From Tsukamurella sp. PLM1 (GTDB taxonomy: Bacteria > Actinomycetota > Actinomycetes > Mycobacteriales > Mycobacteriaceae), in assembly GCF_023168325.1 (NCBI RefSeq), contig NZ_AP025688.1:310001-374000 (forward strand): a stretch of DNA of 64,000 bases, read 5' to 3'. Positions 57,237 through 64,000 of the stretch are shown piece after piece. How positions within the stretch are numbered: the first letter of the stretch is position 1; each line of letters starts with the position of its first letter. The notes beneath the pieces were generated by a model. That model did not search any database and was not told where the DNA came from. It was given only the letters and a program-made list of their open reading frames with translations. The position numbers were made by a program, and so were the translations under genes.

Positions 57237-57877
57237 ATGACGATGTCGAGAATCGGTGGAGCGCTGGTGGCCGGAGTCGTGGTGGCCGTGTCTGCGGCAA
57301 GCCTGTCGGCCGGCGGTGCCGCCGCTGATCCGGCCACGACCGGGCAACCGGCCGAGTCCGGTCCCATCATGGTGATCGGTGCCTCGATCTCGACCGGGTA
57401 CGAGGTGGCCGGCGTCGTGGCGTATCCGCGGATGATCAGCGCGATCGCGCGTCGCAGCGTGTACCTCAGCGCGCGCAGCGGGCCGGCTACGGCGACGGCT
57501 CCATCGCGGGCCTCACGCAGGCGGCGAACCTTCCGGCGCACAAGCCCTCGCTCGTCGTCGTGCAGGCCGGATCCAACGACGTCGGCAGGTCGGCTGCCGC
57601 GATCTCGACGCAGGTCCAGCAGGTGATCTCGACGGTGCGCCGCCAGGCGCCTGGCGCGAAGGTCGCTCTGGTCACGGTGTTCCCGACGATCCACGGCACG
57701 GGACCCAACGCGCGGGCGACCGAATCCGCCATCGTCACCGCGGCGCGGTCGGTGGACCCGTCGGTGTCGGTCATCTCGCCGCTGAGTGAGGGCTGGGAGT
57801 ACGGCACCAGTGCCGACGGGCATCCCGATGCCGCCACGCACCAGAAGCTCGCGGAGCGCGTCGCCGCCCTGGTCTGA
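57237..57877 (+). CDS. Secreted SGNH-type hydrolase, paralogue of the preceding gene, frameshifted
   Basis: Signal peptide (MSRIGGALVAGVVVAVSAAS) followed by an SGNH domain: Ser in IMVIGASISTGYEVAGVVAY, Asn in VQAGSNDVGRS, Asp/His in ADGHPDAATH. It is clearly related to the upstream protein (QQVISTVRRQAPGAKVALVT) but lacks the Lys-Pro stalk. One G is missing from the run 57480-57482. The repaired length is ~213 residues. A tandem duplication produced the pair. Confidence 0.75.
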
Positions 57878-57892
57878 CGATGCCACCGGCGG

Positions 57893-57898
57893 TACCAT
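57893..57898 (+). promoter_or_regulatory. -10 hexamer of a leaderless vapB promoter
   Basis: TACCAT ends seven bases before the antitoxin ATG, with no ribosome-binding site between. CCATATGTGG overlapping it may be part of the autoregulatory site. Confidence 0.45.
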
Positions 57899-57905
57899 AT
57901 GTGGC

Positions 57906-58118
57906 ATGGTCAAGACGACGTTGTACCTGCCCGACGACCTCAAACGGGCCGTCGAGATCGAGGCGCGTCGGGCATCGATTCCGGAGGCGGAGGTCATTCG
58001 GCGCGCGATCCGCGCAGCCACGCCGGCGGCGCCTCCGCGACCCAGCGGTGGCCTGTTCTCAGGGCATGAGTCGATCGCCGAGCGGGTCGACGAGCTGTTG
58101 GTCGGATTCGGCGAGTGA
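57906..58118 (+). CDS. vapB: VapB-type antitoxin (ribbon-helix-helix)
   Basis: The 70 residues start MVKTTLYLPDDLKRAVEIEA, a CopG/Arc-like DNA-binding ribbon-helix-helix. A Pro-rich hinge and an acidic toxin-binding tail (HESIAERVDELLVGFGE) follow. Its stop overlaps the PIN-toxin start (GTGA). It should repress its own operon and neutralise the toxin. Confidence 0.85.
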   Translation: MVKTTLYLPDDLKRAVEIEARRASIPEAEVIRRAIRAATPAAPPRPSGGLFSGHESIAERVDELLVGFGE

Positions 58119-58521
58119 TCGTCGATACCAGCGCGCTCCTGGCGTACTTCGACTCGGCCGAGCCCGCGCACGAGCGGGTGAAGGCCGTGATCGAGGGGTG
58201 TGACGACCTGCTGGTGGTGTCCCCGTACATCCTCGCCGAACTCGACTACCTCGTTCTCACTCGACACGGCTCGTCCGCGGAGCGGAAGTGCTGGAGCAAC
58301 TCGCATCCGGTGCGTGGGAGCTCGCATCGATGGACCGCGGGCGGCTCGCTGCGGCGACAGCGATCGTCGAGCGGTACTCCGATGTGCCGATCGGCGTGGC
58401 TGACGCCTCCAACATCGTGCTCGCCGACGAGTACCGCTCGCCGGTCGTCGCCACCCTGGATCGACGGCACTTCGGCATCCTGCGGTTCTCCGACGGCTCC
58501 GCGCCGACCGTCGTGCCGTGA
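58115..58521 (+). CDS. vapC: VapC-type PIN-domain toxin ribonuclease, frameshifted
   Basis: Repaired length ~135 residues with the four acidic PIN residues: VIVDTSALLAYFD, LAELDYLVLTRH, GVADASNIVLA and TLDRRHFGI. One base is missing near 58281-58284 (expected SAEAEVLEQLASGAWEL). VapC toxins cleave specific RNAs, often tRNAs. If the break is real, the toxin is inactive while the antitoxin stays intact. Confidence 0.82.
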
Positions 58522-58587
58522 CCGCGGACCTCGAACCGTCCGAGGCCCCTGCGCGCACGTGTGACGGGGGTCACGGCGCCGGTCGGA

Positions 58588-58608
58588 GTTGAGCGGAACA
58601 GACTCAAG
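58588..58608. promoter_or_regulatory. HAIR element 1 of clpB
   Basis: GTTGAGC-N7-ACTCAAG differs from the HspR consensus CTTGAGT-N7-ACTCAAG at two positions. It overlaps the SigH-like -35 element. Confidence 0.75.
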
Positions 58609-58620
58609 TGGTGGCGCGTT
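58594..58620 (+). promoter_or_regulatory. SigH-type promoter of clpB
   Basis: CGGAACA (58594-58600), exactly 16 bases, CGTT (58617-58620). clpB is a SigH target in M. tuberculosis. HspR bound at 58588-58608 would occlude it. Confidence 0.68.
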
Positions 58621-58639
58621 GAAGAGTGCAGAAGGCATG

Positions 58640-58660
58640 CTTGAGTCGACCTGGCTCAGG
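58640..58660. promoter_or_regulatory. HAIR element 2 of clpB
   Basis: CTTGAGT-N7-GCTCAGG has a perfect left half and two mismatches in the right half. It lies 41 bases before the clpB start. Confidence 0.65.
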
Positions 58661-58700
58661 GTGCACGACGTGTTCGAGACGACCCCAGGAGGGCACAAGA

Positions 58701-61253
58701 GTGGATTCGTTCAACCCCACCACCAAGACGCAGGCCGCGCTCACCTCGGCCCTGCAGGCGGCATCGTCGGCGGGTAACCCGGAGATCTCTCCGGCGCACC
58801 TGCTCGTGGCGCTGCTGGACCAGACCGACGGGATCGCCGCGCCGCTGCTCAAGGCGGTGGGGGTGGATCCCGTGGCCGTGCGGAACCGCGCGCAGGAGAT
58901 CGTGGACCGCAAGCCGAAGGCCAGCGGTTCCACCACCACGCCGCAGCTGTCCCGCGAGTCGATCGCGGCGATCAGCGCGGCGCAGAAGCTCGCGACCGAG
59001 ATGGGCGATCAGTTCGTCTCCACCGAGCACGTGCTGTACGGGCTCGCGGAGGCGGGTGGCGAGGCCGCGCAGGTCCTGACCTCGGCCGGCGCCACCCCGC
59101 AGGAGATCCGCGACAAGTTCACCGCGGTCCGCGGCAGCGCGAAGGTCACCTCGCAGGATCCGGAGGGGCAGTACCAGGCGCTCGAGAAGTACTCGACCGA
59201 CCTCACCGCGCGCGCCCGCGAGGGCAAGCTCGACCCGGTCATCGGGCGCGACAACGAGATCCGCCGCGTCGTGCAGGTGCTCAGCCGCCGCACCAAGAAC
59301 AACCCGGTGCTCATCGGCGAGCCCGGCGTCGGCAAGACGGCCATCGTCGAGGGGCTGGCGCAGCGCGTCGTCACGGGCGACGTGCCGGAGTCGCTGCGCG
59401 GCAAGACGGTGATCTCGCTCGACCTGGGCGCGATGGTCGCCGGCGCGAAGTACCGCGGCGAGTTCGAGGAGCGGCTCAAGGCCGTGCTCGACGAGATCAA
59501 GGACTCCGCCGGCCAGATCATCACCTTCATCGACGAGCTGCACACCATCGTGGGCGCCGGGGCCACCGGCGAGTCCGCGATGGACGCCGGCAACATGATC
59601 AAGCCGATGCTGGCCCGCGGCGAGCTGCGGCTCGTGGGCGCGACCACGCTCGACGAGTACCGCCAGTACATCGAGAAGGACGCCGCGCTCGAGCGCCGGT
59701 TCCAGCAGGTGCTGGTCGGCGAGCCGTCGGTGGAGGACACCGTGGGCATCCTGCGCGGCCTCAAGGAGCGGTACGAGGTGCACCACGGCGTGCGCATCAC
59801 CGACTCCGCGCTGGTCGCCGCCGCGTCGCTGTCCGACCGCTACATCACGAGCAGGTTCCTGCCCGACAAGGCGATCGACCTGGTCGACGAGGCCGCCTCG
59901 CGCCTGCGGATGGAGATCGACTCGCGCCCCGAGGAGATCGACGCCGAGGAGCGGCTGGTCCGTCGTCTCGAGATCGAGGAGATGGCGCTGGCCAAGGAGT
60001 CCGACGCCGCGTCGAAGGACCGGCTGGAGAAGCTGCGCGGCGAGCTGGCCGACCACAAGGAGAAGCTGGCCCAGCTCAATTCGCGGTGGCAGAACGAGAA
60101 GGGCGCCATCGACTCGGTACGTGCGCTCAAGGAGCAGCTCGAGACGCTCAAGGGCGAGTCGGAGCGCGCCGAGCGCGACGGCGACCTCGGCCGCGCCGCG
60201 GAGCTGCGCTACGGCCAGATCCCCGCGCTGGAGAAGCAGCTCGACGAGGCGGTGGCCCACTCGGGCGCCGCGTCGGACGGCGAGGTCATGCTCAAGGAGG
60301 AGGTCGGCCCGGACGACGTGGCCGACGTGGTCTCCGCCTGGACCGGCGTCCCCGCCGGCCGCATGCTCGAGGGCGAGACCGCGAAGCTGCTGCGCATGGA
60401 GTCGGAGATCGGCAAGCGCGTGATCGGCCAGGAGGCCGCGGTGCAGGCCGTCTCGGACGCGGTGCGCCGCACCCGCGCCGGCGTCGCCGACCCGAACCGG
60501 CCCACGGGCTCGTTCCTGTTCCTCGGTCCCACGGGCGTGGGCAAGACGGAGCTGGCGAAGGGGCTCGCGGAGTTCCTCTTCGACGACGAGCGCGCCATGG
60601 TGCGCATCGACATGTCCGAGTACGGCGAGAAGCACTCCGTCGCACGGCTCGTCGGCGCGCCCCCGGGGTACGTCGGCTACGAGGCCGGCGGCCAGCTGAC
60701 CGAGGCCGTGCGGCGCCGCCCCTACACGGTGGTGCTGTTCGACGAGGTCGAGAAGGCGCACCCGGATGTGTTCGACGTGCTGCTGCAGGTGCTCGACGAG
60801 GGCCGACTCACCGACGGCCAGGGCCGCACGGTGGACTTCCGCAACACGATCCTGATCCTCACGTCGAACCTCGGCGCGGGCGGCACGCCCGAGCAGGTGA
60901 TGGCCGCGGTGCGCGCGAAGTTCAAGCCGGAGTTCATCAACCGGCTCGACGACGTGCTGATCTTCGACTCGCTGAGCTCGGAGCAGCTCACCGGCATCGT
61001 GGACATCCAGCTGGACCAGCTGCGCAAGCGGCTGAGCCAGCGCCGGCTGGAGCTCGAGGTCTCCGACGAGGCCAAGGGCTGGCTCGCGGAGCGCGGCTTC
61101 GACCCGCTCTACGGCGCCCGGCCGCTGCGCCGCCTGGTGCAGCAGGCCATCGGCGACCAGCTCGCCAAGGCACTGCTCGCGGGCGATGTTCGCGACGGCG
61201 ACACGGTGCACGTCACGGTGTCGCCGGACGGCGATCGCCTGGTCGTCGGCTGA
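58701..61253 (+). CDS. clpB: Disaggregase chaperone ClpB
   Basis: 850 residues and intact. Clp_N repeats (residues ~1-150) are followed by AAA1 with Walker A GEPGVGKT (~207-214), the M-domain coiled coil (~400-520), AAA2 with Walker A GPTGVGKT (~609-616) and the C-terminal D2 small domain. It extracts proteins from aggregates together with DnaK/DnaJ/GrpE. The GTG start ([20 protein letters not shown]) follows AGGAGGG by seven bases. Two HAIR boxes and a SigH promoter control it. Confidence 0.97.
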   Translation: MDSFNPTTKTQAALTSALQAASSAGNPEISPAHLLVALLDQTDGIAAPLLKAVGVDPVAVRNRAQEIVDRKPKASGSTTTPQLSRESIAAISAAQKLATEMGDQFVSTEHVLYGLAEAGGEAAQVLTSAGATPQEIRDKFTAVRGSAKVTSQDPEGQYQALEKYSTDLTARAREGKLDPVIGRDNEIRRVVQVLSRRTKNNPVLIGEPGVGKTAIVEGLAQRVVTGDVPESLRGKTVISLDLGAMVAGAKYRGEFEERLKAVLDEIKDSAGQIITFIDELHTIVGAGATGESAMDAGNMIKPMLARGELRLVGATTLDEYRQYIEKDAALERRFQQVLVGEPSVEDTVGILRGLKERYEVHHGVRITDSALVAAASLSDRYITSRFLPDKAIDLVDEAASRLRMEIDSRPEEIDAEERLVRRLEIEEMALAKESDAASKDRLEKLRGELADHKEKLAQLNSRWQNEKGAIDSVRALKEQLETLKGESERAERDGDLGRAAELRYGQIPALEKQLDEAVAHSGAASDGEVMLKEEVGPDDVADVVSAWTGVPAGRMLEGETAKLLRMESEIGKRVIGQEAAVQAVSDAVRRTRAGVADPNRPTGSFLFLGPTGVGKTELAKGLAEFLFDDERAMVRIDMSEYGEKHSVARLVGAPPGYVGYEAGGQLTEAVRRRPYTVVLFDEVEKAHPDVFDVLLQVLDEGRLTDGQGRTVDFRNTILILTSNLGAGGTPEQVMAAVRAKFKPEFINRLDDVLIFDSLSSEQLTGIVDIQLDQLRKRLSQRRLELEVSDEAKGWLAERGFDPLYGARPLRRLVQQAIGDQLAKALLAGDVRDGDTVHVTVSPDGDRLVVG

Positions 61254-61278
61254 CGCACGGAACGCTGACCCGCAGAAC

Positions 61279-61312
61279 AGGGCGGGCGCGACCACACGGT
61301 CGCGCCCGCCCT
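61279..61312 (+). terminator. Terminator after clpB
   Basis: A perfect 15-bp stem (61279-61293 with 61298-61312) with loop ACAC is followed by TGTCGT. It separates clpB from the convergent reductase gene. Confidence 0.8.
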
Positions 61313-61327
61313 TGTCGTGTCCGGGGC

Positions 61328-62811
61328 CTACTCCGCGGACGGTGCCGTGAGCAGCCCGGCGTGGAAGTCGGCGATCAGGGCGTCGACGGTGCCGCGAGCG
61401 TCGAAGCGGTTCGTGCCGATCACGCCGGTCGGGCCGCGCTTGCACCACCCGGCCACGTACACGCCGGGGAGGGCGGCACCGTCGGGCCCGAGGACGCGGC
61501 CGTCGGCGTTGGGGATGGTGCCCCTGGCCTCGTCGTAGGGCACGCCCGGGACGGACGTGCCGCGCAACCCGATCGACGGCAGGACCAGGCCGCACGCCAG
61601 CTCCGACGGTGCGCCGTGGTCGTCGAAGGCGACGGTGAGCCCGCCGTCGGACGCGGTGATCGCGGTGGGCGGTGTGCCGAACCGCAGCACCACCCGTCGG
61701 CCCTCCGGTGCGGACCCCGCCGCCGGAAGCGCCTGCAGCAGAGCGAGTTTCTGCGTGCGGTAGAAGCGGGCCTGCTCGTCCGCGAGCTCGTCGACCGCCC
61801 CGCTCTCGGGGCCCTCCAGGTCCCCCGGCTCGACCACGACCGGCACCGTGCGGGCCAGCCCCAGCAGCTCGGGGGCGGTGAACGCGGCGTGCGTCGGGCC
61901 CCGTCGGGCGAGGATCACGACCTCCCGCACCTGCGAATCCCGGAGCGCGGTAACGGCTTCCTCGGTCATGTCGGTGCCGGTGAAGGTGTCGGGGTCTGCG
62001 GTGAGGACCCGCGCGACGTCGAGCGCGACGTTGCCGTTGCCCAGCACCACCACCCGCTCGTGCGTGAGATCGACAGCGCGCCCGGCGAAGTCGGGGTGCC
62101 CGTTGTACCAGGCCACGAAATCGGCGGCCGCGGTCACCCCGGGCAGGTCCGCGCCGGGGAGGTCGAGGTCGCGGCCGTGCAGCGAGCCCACCGCGTACAC
62201 CACCGCGTGATGCGAACCGGCCAGGTCCTCGTGCGTGAGGTCCTCGCCGATCCGCACCCCCAGGTGCGTCGTGACGCCGGTGGCCTTGCGCGACTTCGCG
62301 AACTGCTCCTGCACCTTCTTGGTGTCGGCGTGGTCGGGGGCAACGCCGAACCGCACCAGCCCGCCGGTTTCGGGGAGGCGCTCGTAGACGTCGATGGTGG
62401 CGCGCACGTCGATCCGGTTCTGCAGTTCGCTCACCACGTAGTGCCCGCGGCCCCGGCGCCCACGACCGCGACGCTCAGCGTCTCGGCGTCGGACGCCGGC
62501 CGCTTGCGGCCGATGCGCGGGTCGGTGAACGGGTGGTCGCGGTCCGCGGACGACCCCACGGCCTCGTAGTAGTCCGCGTTCATCGTCTCGAACGGAGCCA
62601 TCTCCGCGGTCAGTTCGTAGTCGGTGGTGATCGCCGAGACGGGGCAGGCGTCGATGCACGCGCCGCAGTCGATGCACACGTCCGGGTCGATGTAGAGCAT
62701 CTCCGCGGTGGCGTACTCGGGCTCGTCGGGCGTGGGGTGGATGCAGTCGACCGGGCACTCGGTGACGCACGACGCATCGTTGCAGCAGTTCTGGACGATC
62801 ACGTGGGGCAT
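61328..62811 (-). CDS. fprB: Ferredoxin/ferredoxin-NADP+ reductase fusion (FprB-like), frameshifted
   Basis: Repaired length ~494 residues. The N-terminal ferredoxin (residues ~1-80) has CCNDASCVTECPVDCIHP and CIDCGACIDACPVS, a 3Fe/4Fe plus 4Fe-4S pattern. An adrenodoxin-reductase-like domain follows: VAVVGAGAAGHYVVSEL (FAD), RFGVAPDHADTKKVQEQF, VVLGNGNVALDVARVL (NADP), YVAGWCKRGPTGVIGTN. One base is missing in the CCC run 62443-62445. It matches mycobacterial FprB, which carries its own ferredoxin. It shuttles electrons between NADPH and ferredoxin partners such as P450s. Confidence 0.9.
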
Positions 62812-62875
62812 GTCTTCGATAGTGGGCCGCGGGCGGCGCCGGGGCAAGGAATGCGCCGCGTGTCAGGGTGAGGGT

Positions 62876-63904
62876 ATGACGACCATGACGCCGCACGTCG
62901 CCGCGACAGACCGCCACACCACCGCCTACCTCGCCTCGGGCCCCGTCGACGGTCCGCTGCTGGTGTTCGTGCACGGCTGGCCCGAGCTCGGCTACACCTG
63001 GCGGCACCAGCTGCGATCCCTCGGTTCCCTCGGCTTCCGGTGCGTCGCGCCCGACATGCGCGGGTACGGCTCGTCGACGGTGCACCCCGAGAAGACGGCG
63101 TACCGCCGCGAGGAGGCCGTGACCGACATGCTGGAGCTCCTCGCCGCGCTCGGCCGCGAGAGCGCGATCTGGATCGGCCACGACTGGGGCGGGCCCGTGG
63201 TGTGGAACATCGCCACCCACCACCCCGAGGTCGTCGACGCGGTCGCCTCGCTCAACGTGCCCCACTTCCCGTCGAGCGGGCCCACGCCCTTCGACCTCAT
63301 CGACCGCGACAAGTACCCCGCCGACGAGTACCCGTACGGCCAGTGGGACTACCAGGTGCACTACCTCAAGTCCTTCGACGCGGCGACCGCCCAGTTCGAG
63401 AGCGACCTGCCCGGCCTCATCGCCGCGCTGTTCCGCCGCGGAGAGCCGCGCCACCTCGAGGGCCCCGCGCCGACCGCGCTGGTCACCCGCAACGGCGGCT
63501 GGTTCGGCGGCGGACCCGTGCCGCAGCTGCCGCTCGACCCGGCGGTCCTCACCGAGGAGGACCACGCCGTCTACGTCGCGGCCTTCGAGCGGAACGGCAT
63601 GGCCGGCCCCAACTCCTGGTACGTGAACACGCCCGCCGACATGGAGTACGCGCGGACCGAGCTGGGCGGCGGCCGGATCGACAAGCCGGCGCTGTTCCTG
63701 CACGGCCGCTACGACGCGACCCTCGACACCGTCGGGACGCGGCTCGCCGAGCCGATGCGCGCGGCGTGCACCGACCTCACCGAGATGATCGTCGACTCCG
63801 GACACTGGATGGGGGAGGAGAAGCCCGCCGAGGTCAGCGCCGCGATCGCGGGCTGGATCGCCCGCAGCGTGCCCGCCTCCTACCCGGTTACGCTGGGCGC
63901 ATGA
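62876..63904 (+). CDS. Epoxide-hydrolase-type alpha/beta hydrolase
   Basis: The 342 residues carry HGWPELGYTWRHQL (oxyanion hole), DMRGYGSSTVHP, the Asp nucleophile in WIGHDWGGPVVW, acid Asp in LHGRYDATLD and His in VDSGHWMGEEKP. This pattern fits soluble epoxide hydrolases. It is divergent from the ferredoxin/reductase gene with 64 bases between the starts. Its stop overlaps the start of an F420/PPOX-type enzyme (ATGA), so the two are coupled. Confidence 0.9.
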   Translation: MTTMTPHVAATDRHTTAYLASGPVDGPLLVFVHGWPELGYTWRHQLRSLGSLGFRCVAPDMRGYGSSTVHPEKTAYRREEAVTDMLELLAALGRESAIWIGHDWGGPVVWNIATHHPEVVDAVASLNVPHFPSSGPTPFDLIDRDKYPADEYPYGQWDYQVHYLKSFDAATAQFESDLPGLIAALFRRGEPRHLEGPAPTALVTRNGGWFGGGPVPQLPLDPAVLTEEDHAVYVAAFERNGMAGPNSWYVNTPADMEYARTELGGGRIDKPALFLHGRYDATLDTVGTRLAEPMRAACTDLTEMIVDSGHWMGEEKPAEVSAAIAGWIARSVPASYPVTLGA

Positions 63905-64000
63905 CCTCCGTCGCCGAGATCGCCGATGCCAAGTTCGTCCTGCTGACCACCTTCCGCAAGGACGGCACCCCCGTCGCGACTCCCCTCTGGGCGGTGCGGG
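63901..64000 (+). CDS. PPOX-class F420/flavin-dependent enzyme, N-terminal part only
   Basis: The first 33 codons (MTSVAEIADAKFVLLTTFRK then DGTPVATPLWAVR) match the split-barrel pyridoxamine-phosphate-oxidase-like family, F420-dependent in Mycobacteriales. The gene runs off the window. Its ATG overlaps the stop of the epoxide hydrolase. Confidence 0.8.
   Translation, partial: MTSVAEIADAKFVLLTTFRKDGTPVATPLWAVR

Noticed and set aside
58281..58521. VapC as a genuinely inactivated toxin
   Set aside because: Possible, but the break is of the same single-base type as the many others, so it is no evidence of selection against the toxin.
58656..61595. 979-codon minus-strand open frame opposite clpB
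   Set aside because: Shadow frame of clpB; composition is typical of antisense GC-rich frames and no domain is visible.

Overview
The window is high-GC actinobacterial DNA, most like a member of the Mycobacteriales and closest in flavour to Tsukamurella or Gordonia. Reasons: a dnaK-grpE-dnaJ-hspR operon with HAIR operators, a mycothiol-dependent maleylpyruvate isomerase, homologues of M. tuberculosis EtfD (Rv0338c), AspC (Rv0337c), Dcd (Rv0321), XthA (Rv0427c), the Rv0385-type flavohemoglobin and FprB, and many leaderless promoters with a TANNNT hexamer 6-8 bases before ATG/GTG. The genus is an inference, not a database result.

Layout. 0-21 kb: end of an acyl-CoA ligase, a membrane molybdopterin oxidoreductase, glutaminase-STAS, a class III aminotransferase, MTA phosphorylase, tRNA-Gly(CCC), dcd, a YibE/F membrane protein, aspC, a TetR/permease pair, etfD with a long repetitive Lys/Ala/Pro tail, a YdcF protein, an FBP (EF-G binding) gene with an internal amber codon, xthA and crtB. 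21-26 kb: a coupled four-gene operon (putative diiron protein, ferredoxin reductase, two alpha/beta hydrolases) divergent from an ArsR/SRPBCC pair. 26-31.6 kb: an RNA-repair cluster (RlaP-like nucleotidyltransferase, Hen1, Pnkp, then a Uma2 nuclease). 31.6-35.2 kb: crtI divergent from a metal P-type ATPase. 35-47.8 kb: two catabolic units, a ketone-carboxylase-like HyuA/HyuB operon with alcohol and aldehyde dehydrogenases and a class II aldolase, and a complete gentisate route (3-hydroxybenzoate 6-hydroxylase, gentisate dioxygenase, maleylpyruvate isomerase, fumarylpyruvate hydrolase), with an IclR regulator between them. 47.9-61.3 kb: proteostasis block, lon, dnaK-grpE-dnaJ-hspR and clpB, all with SigH-like promoters and HspR boxes, interrupted by a flavohemoglobin, two secreted SGNH hydrolases and a VapBC pair. 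61.3-64 kb: ferredoxin/ferredoxin-NADP reductase fusion, epoxide hydrolase, start of an F420/PPOX enzyme.

The most important caution is quality. About 30 frame breaks occur in about 21 genes. All but one equal the loss of one base, usually in a run of 3-6 G or C, and they hit genes expected to be essential or highly conserved. I therefore annotate those genes at full span and regard most breaks as sequencing or assembly errors rather than pseudogenes.

The best candidates for something undescribed are the HyuA/HyuB-gamma fusion operon and its possible shared operator with the gentisate genes, the diiron-protein/reductase/hydrolase operon, the attenuator-like leader of the FBP gene, and a strongly over-represented nonamer GACGGTGCC found on both strands throughout.
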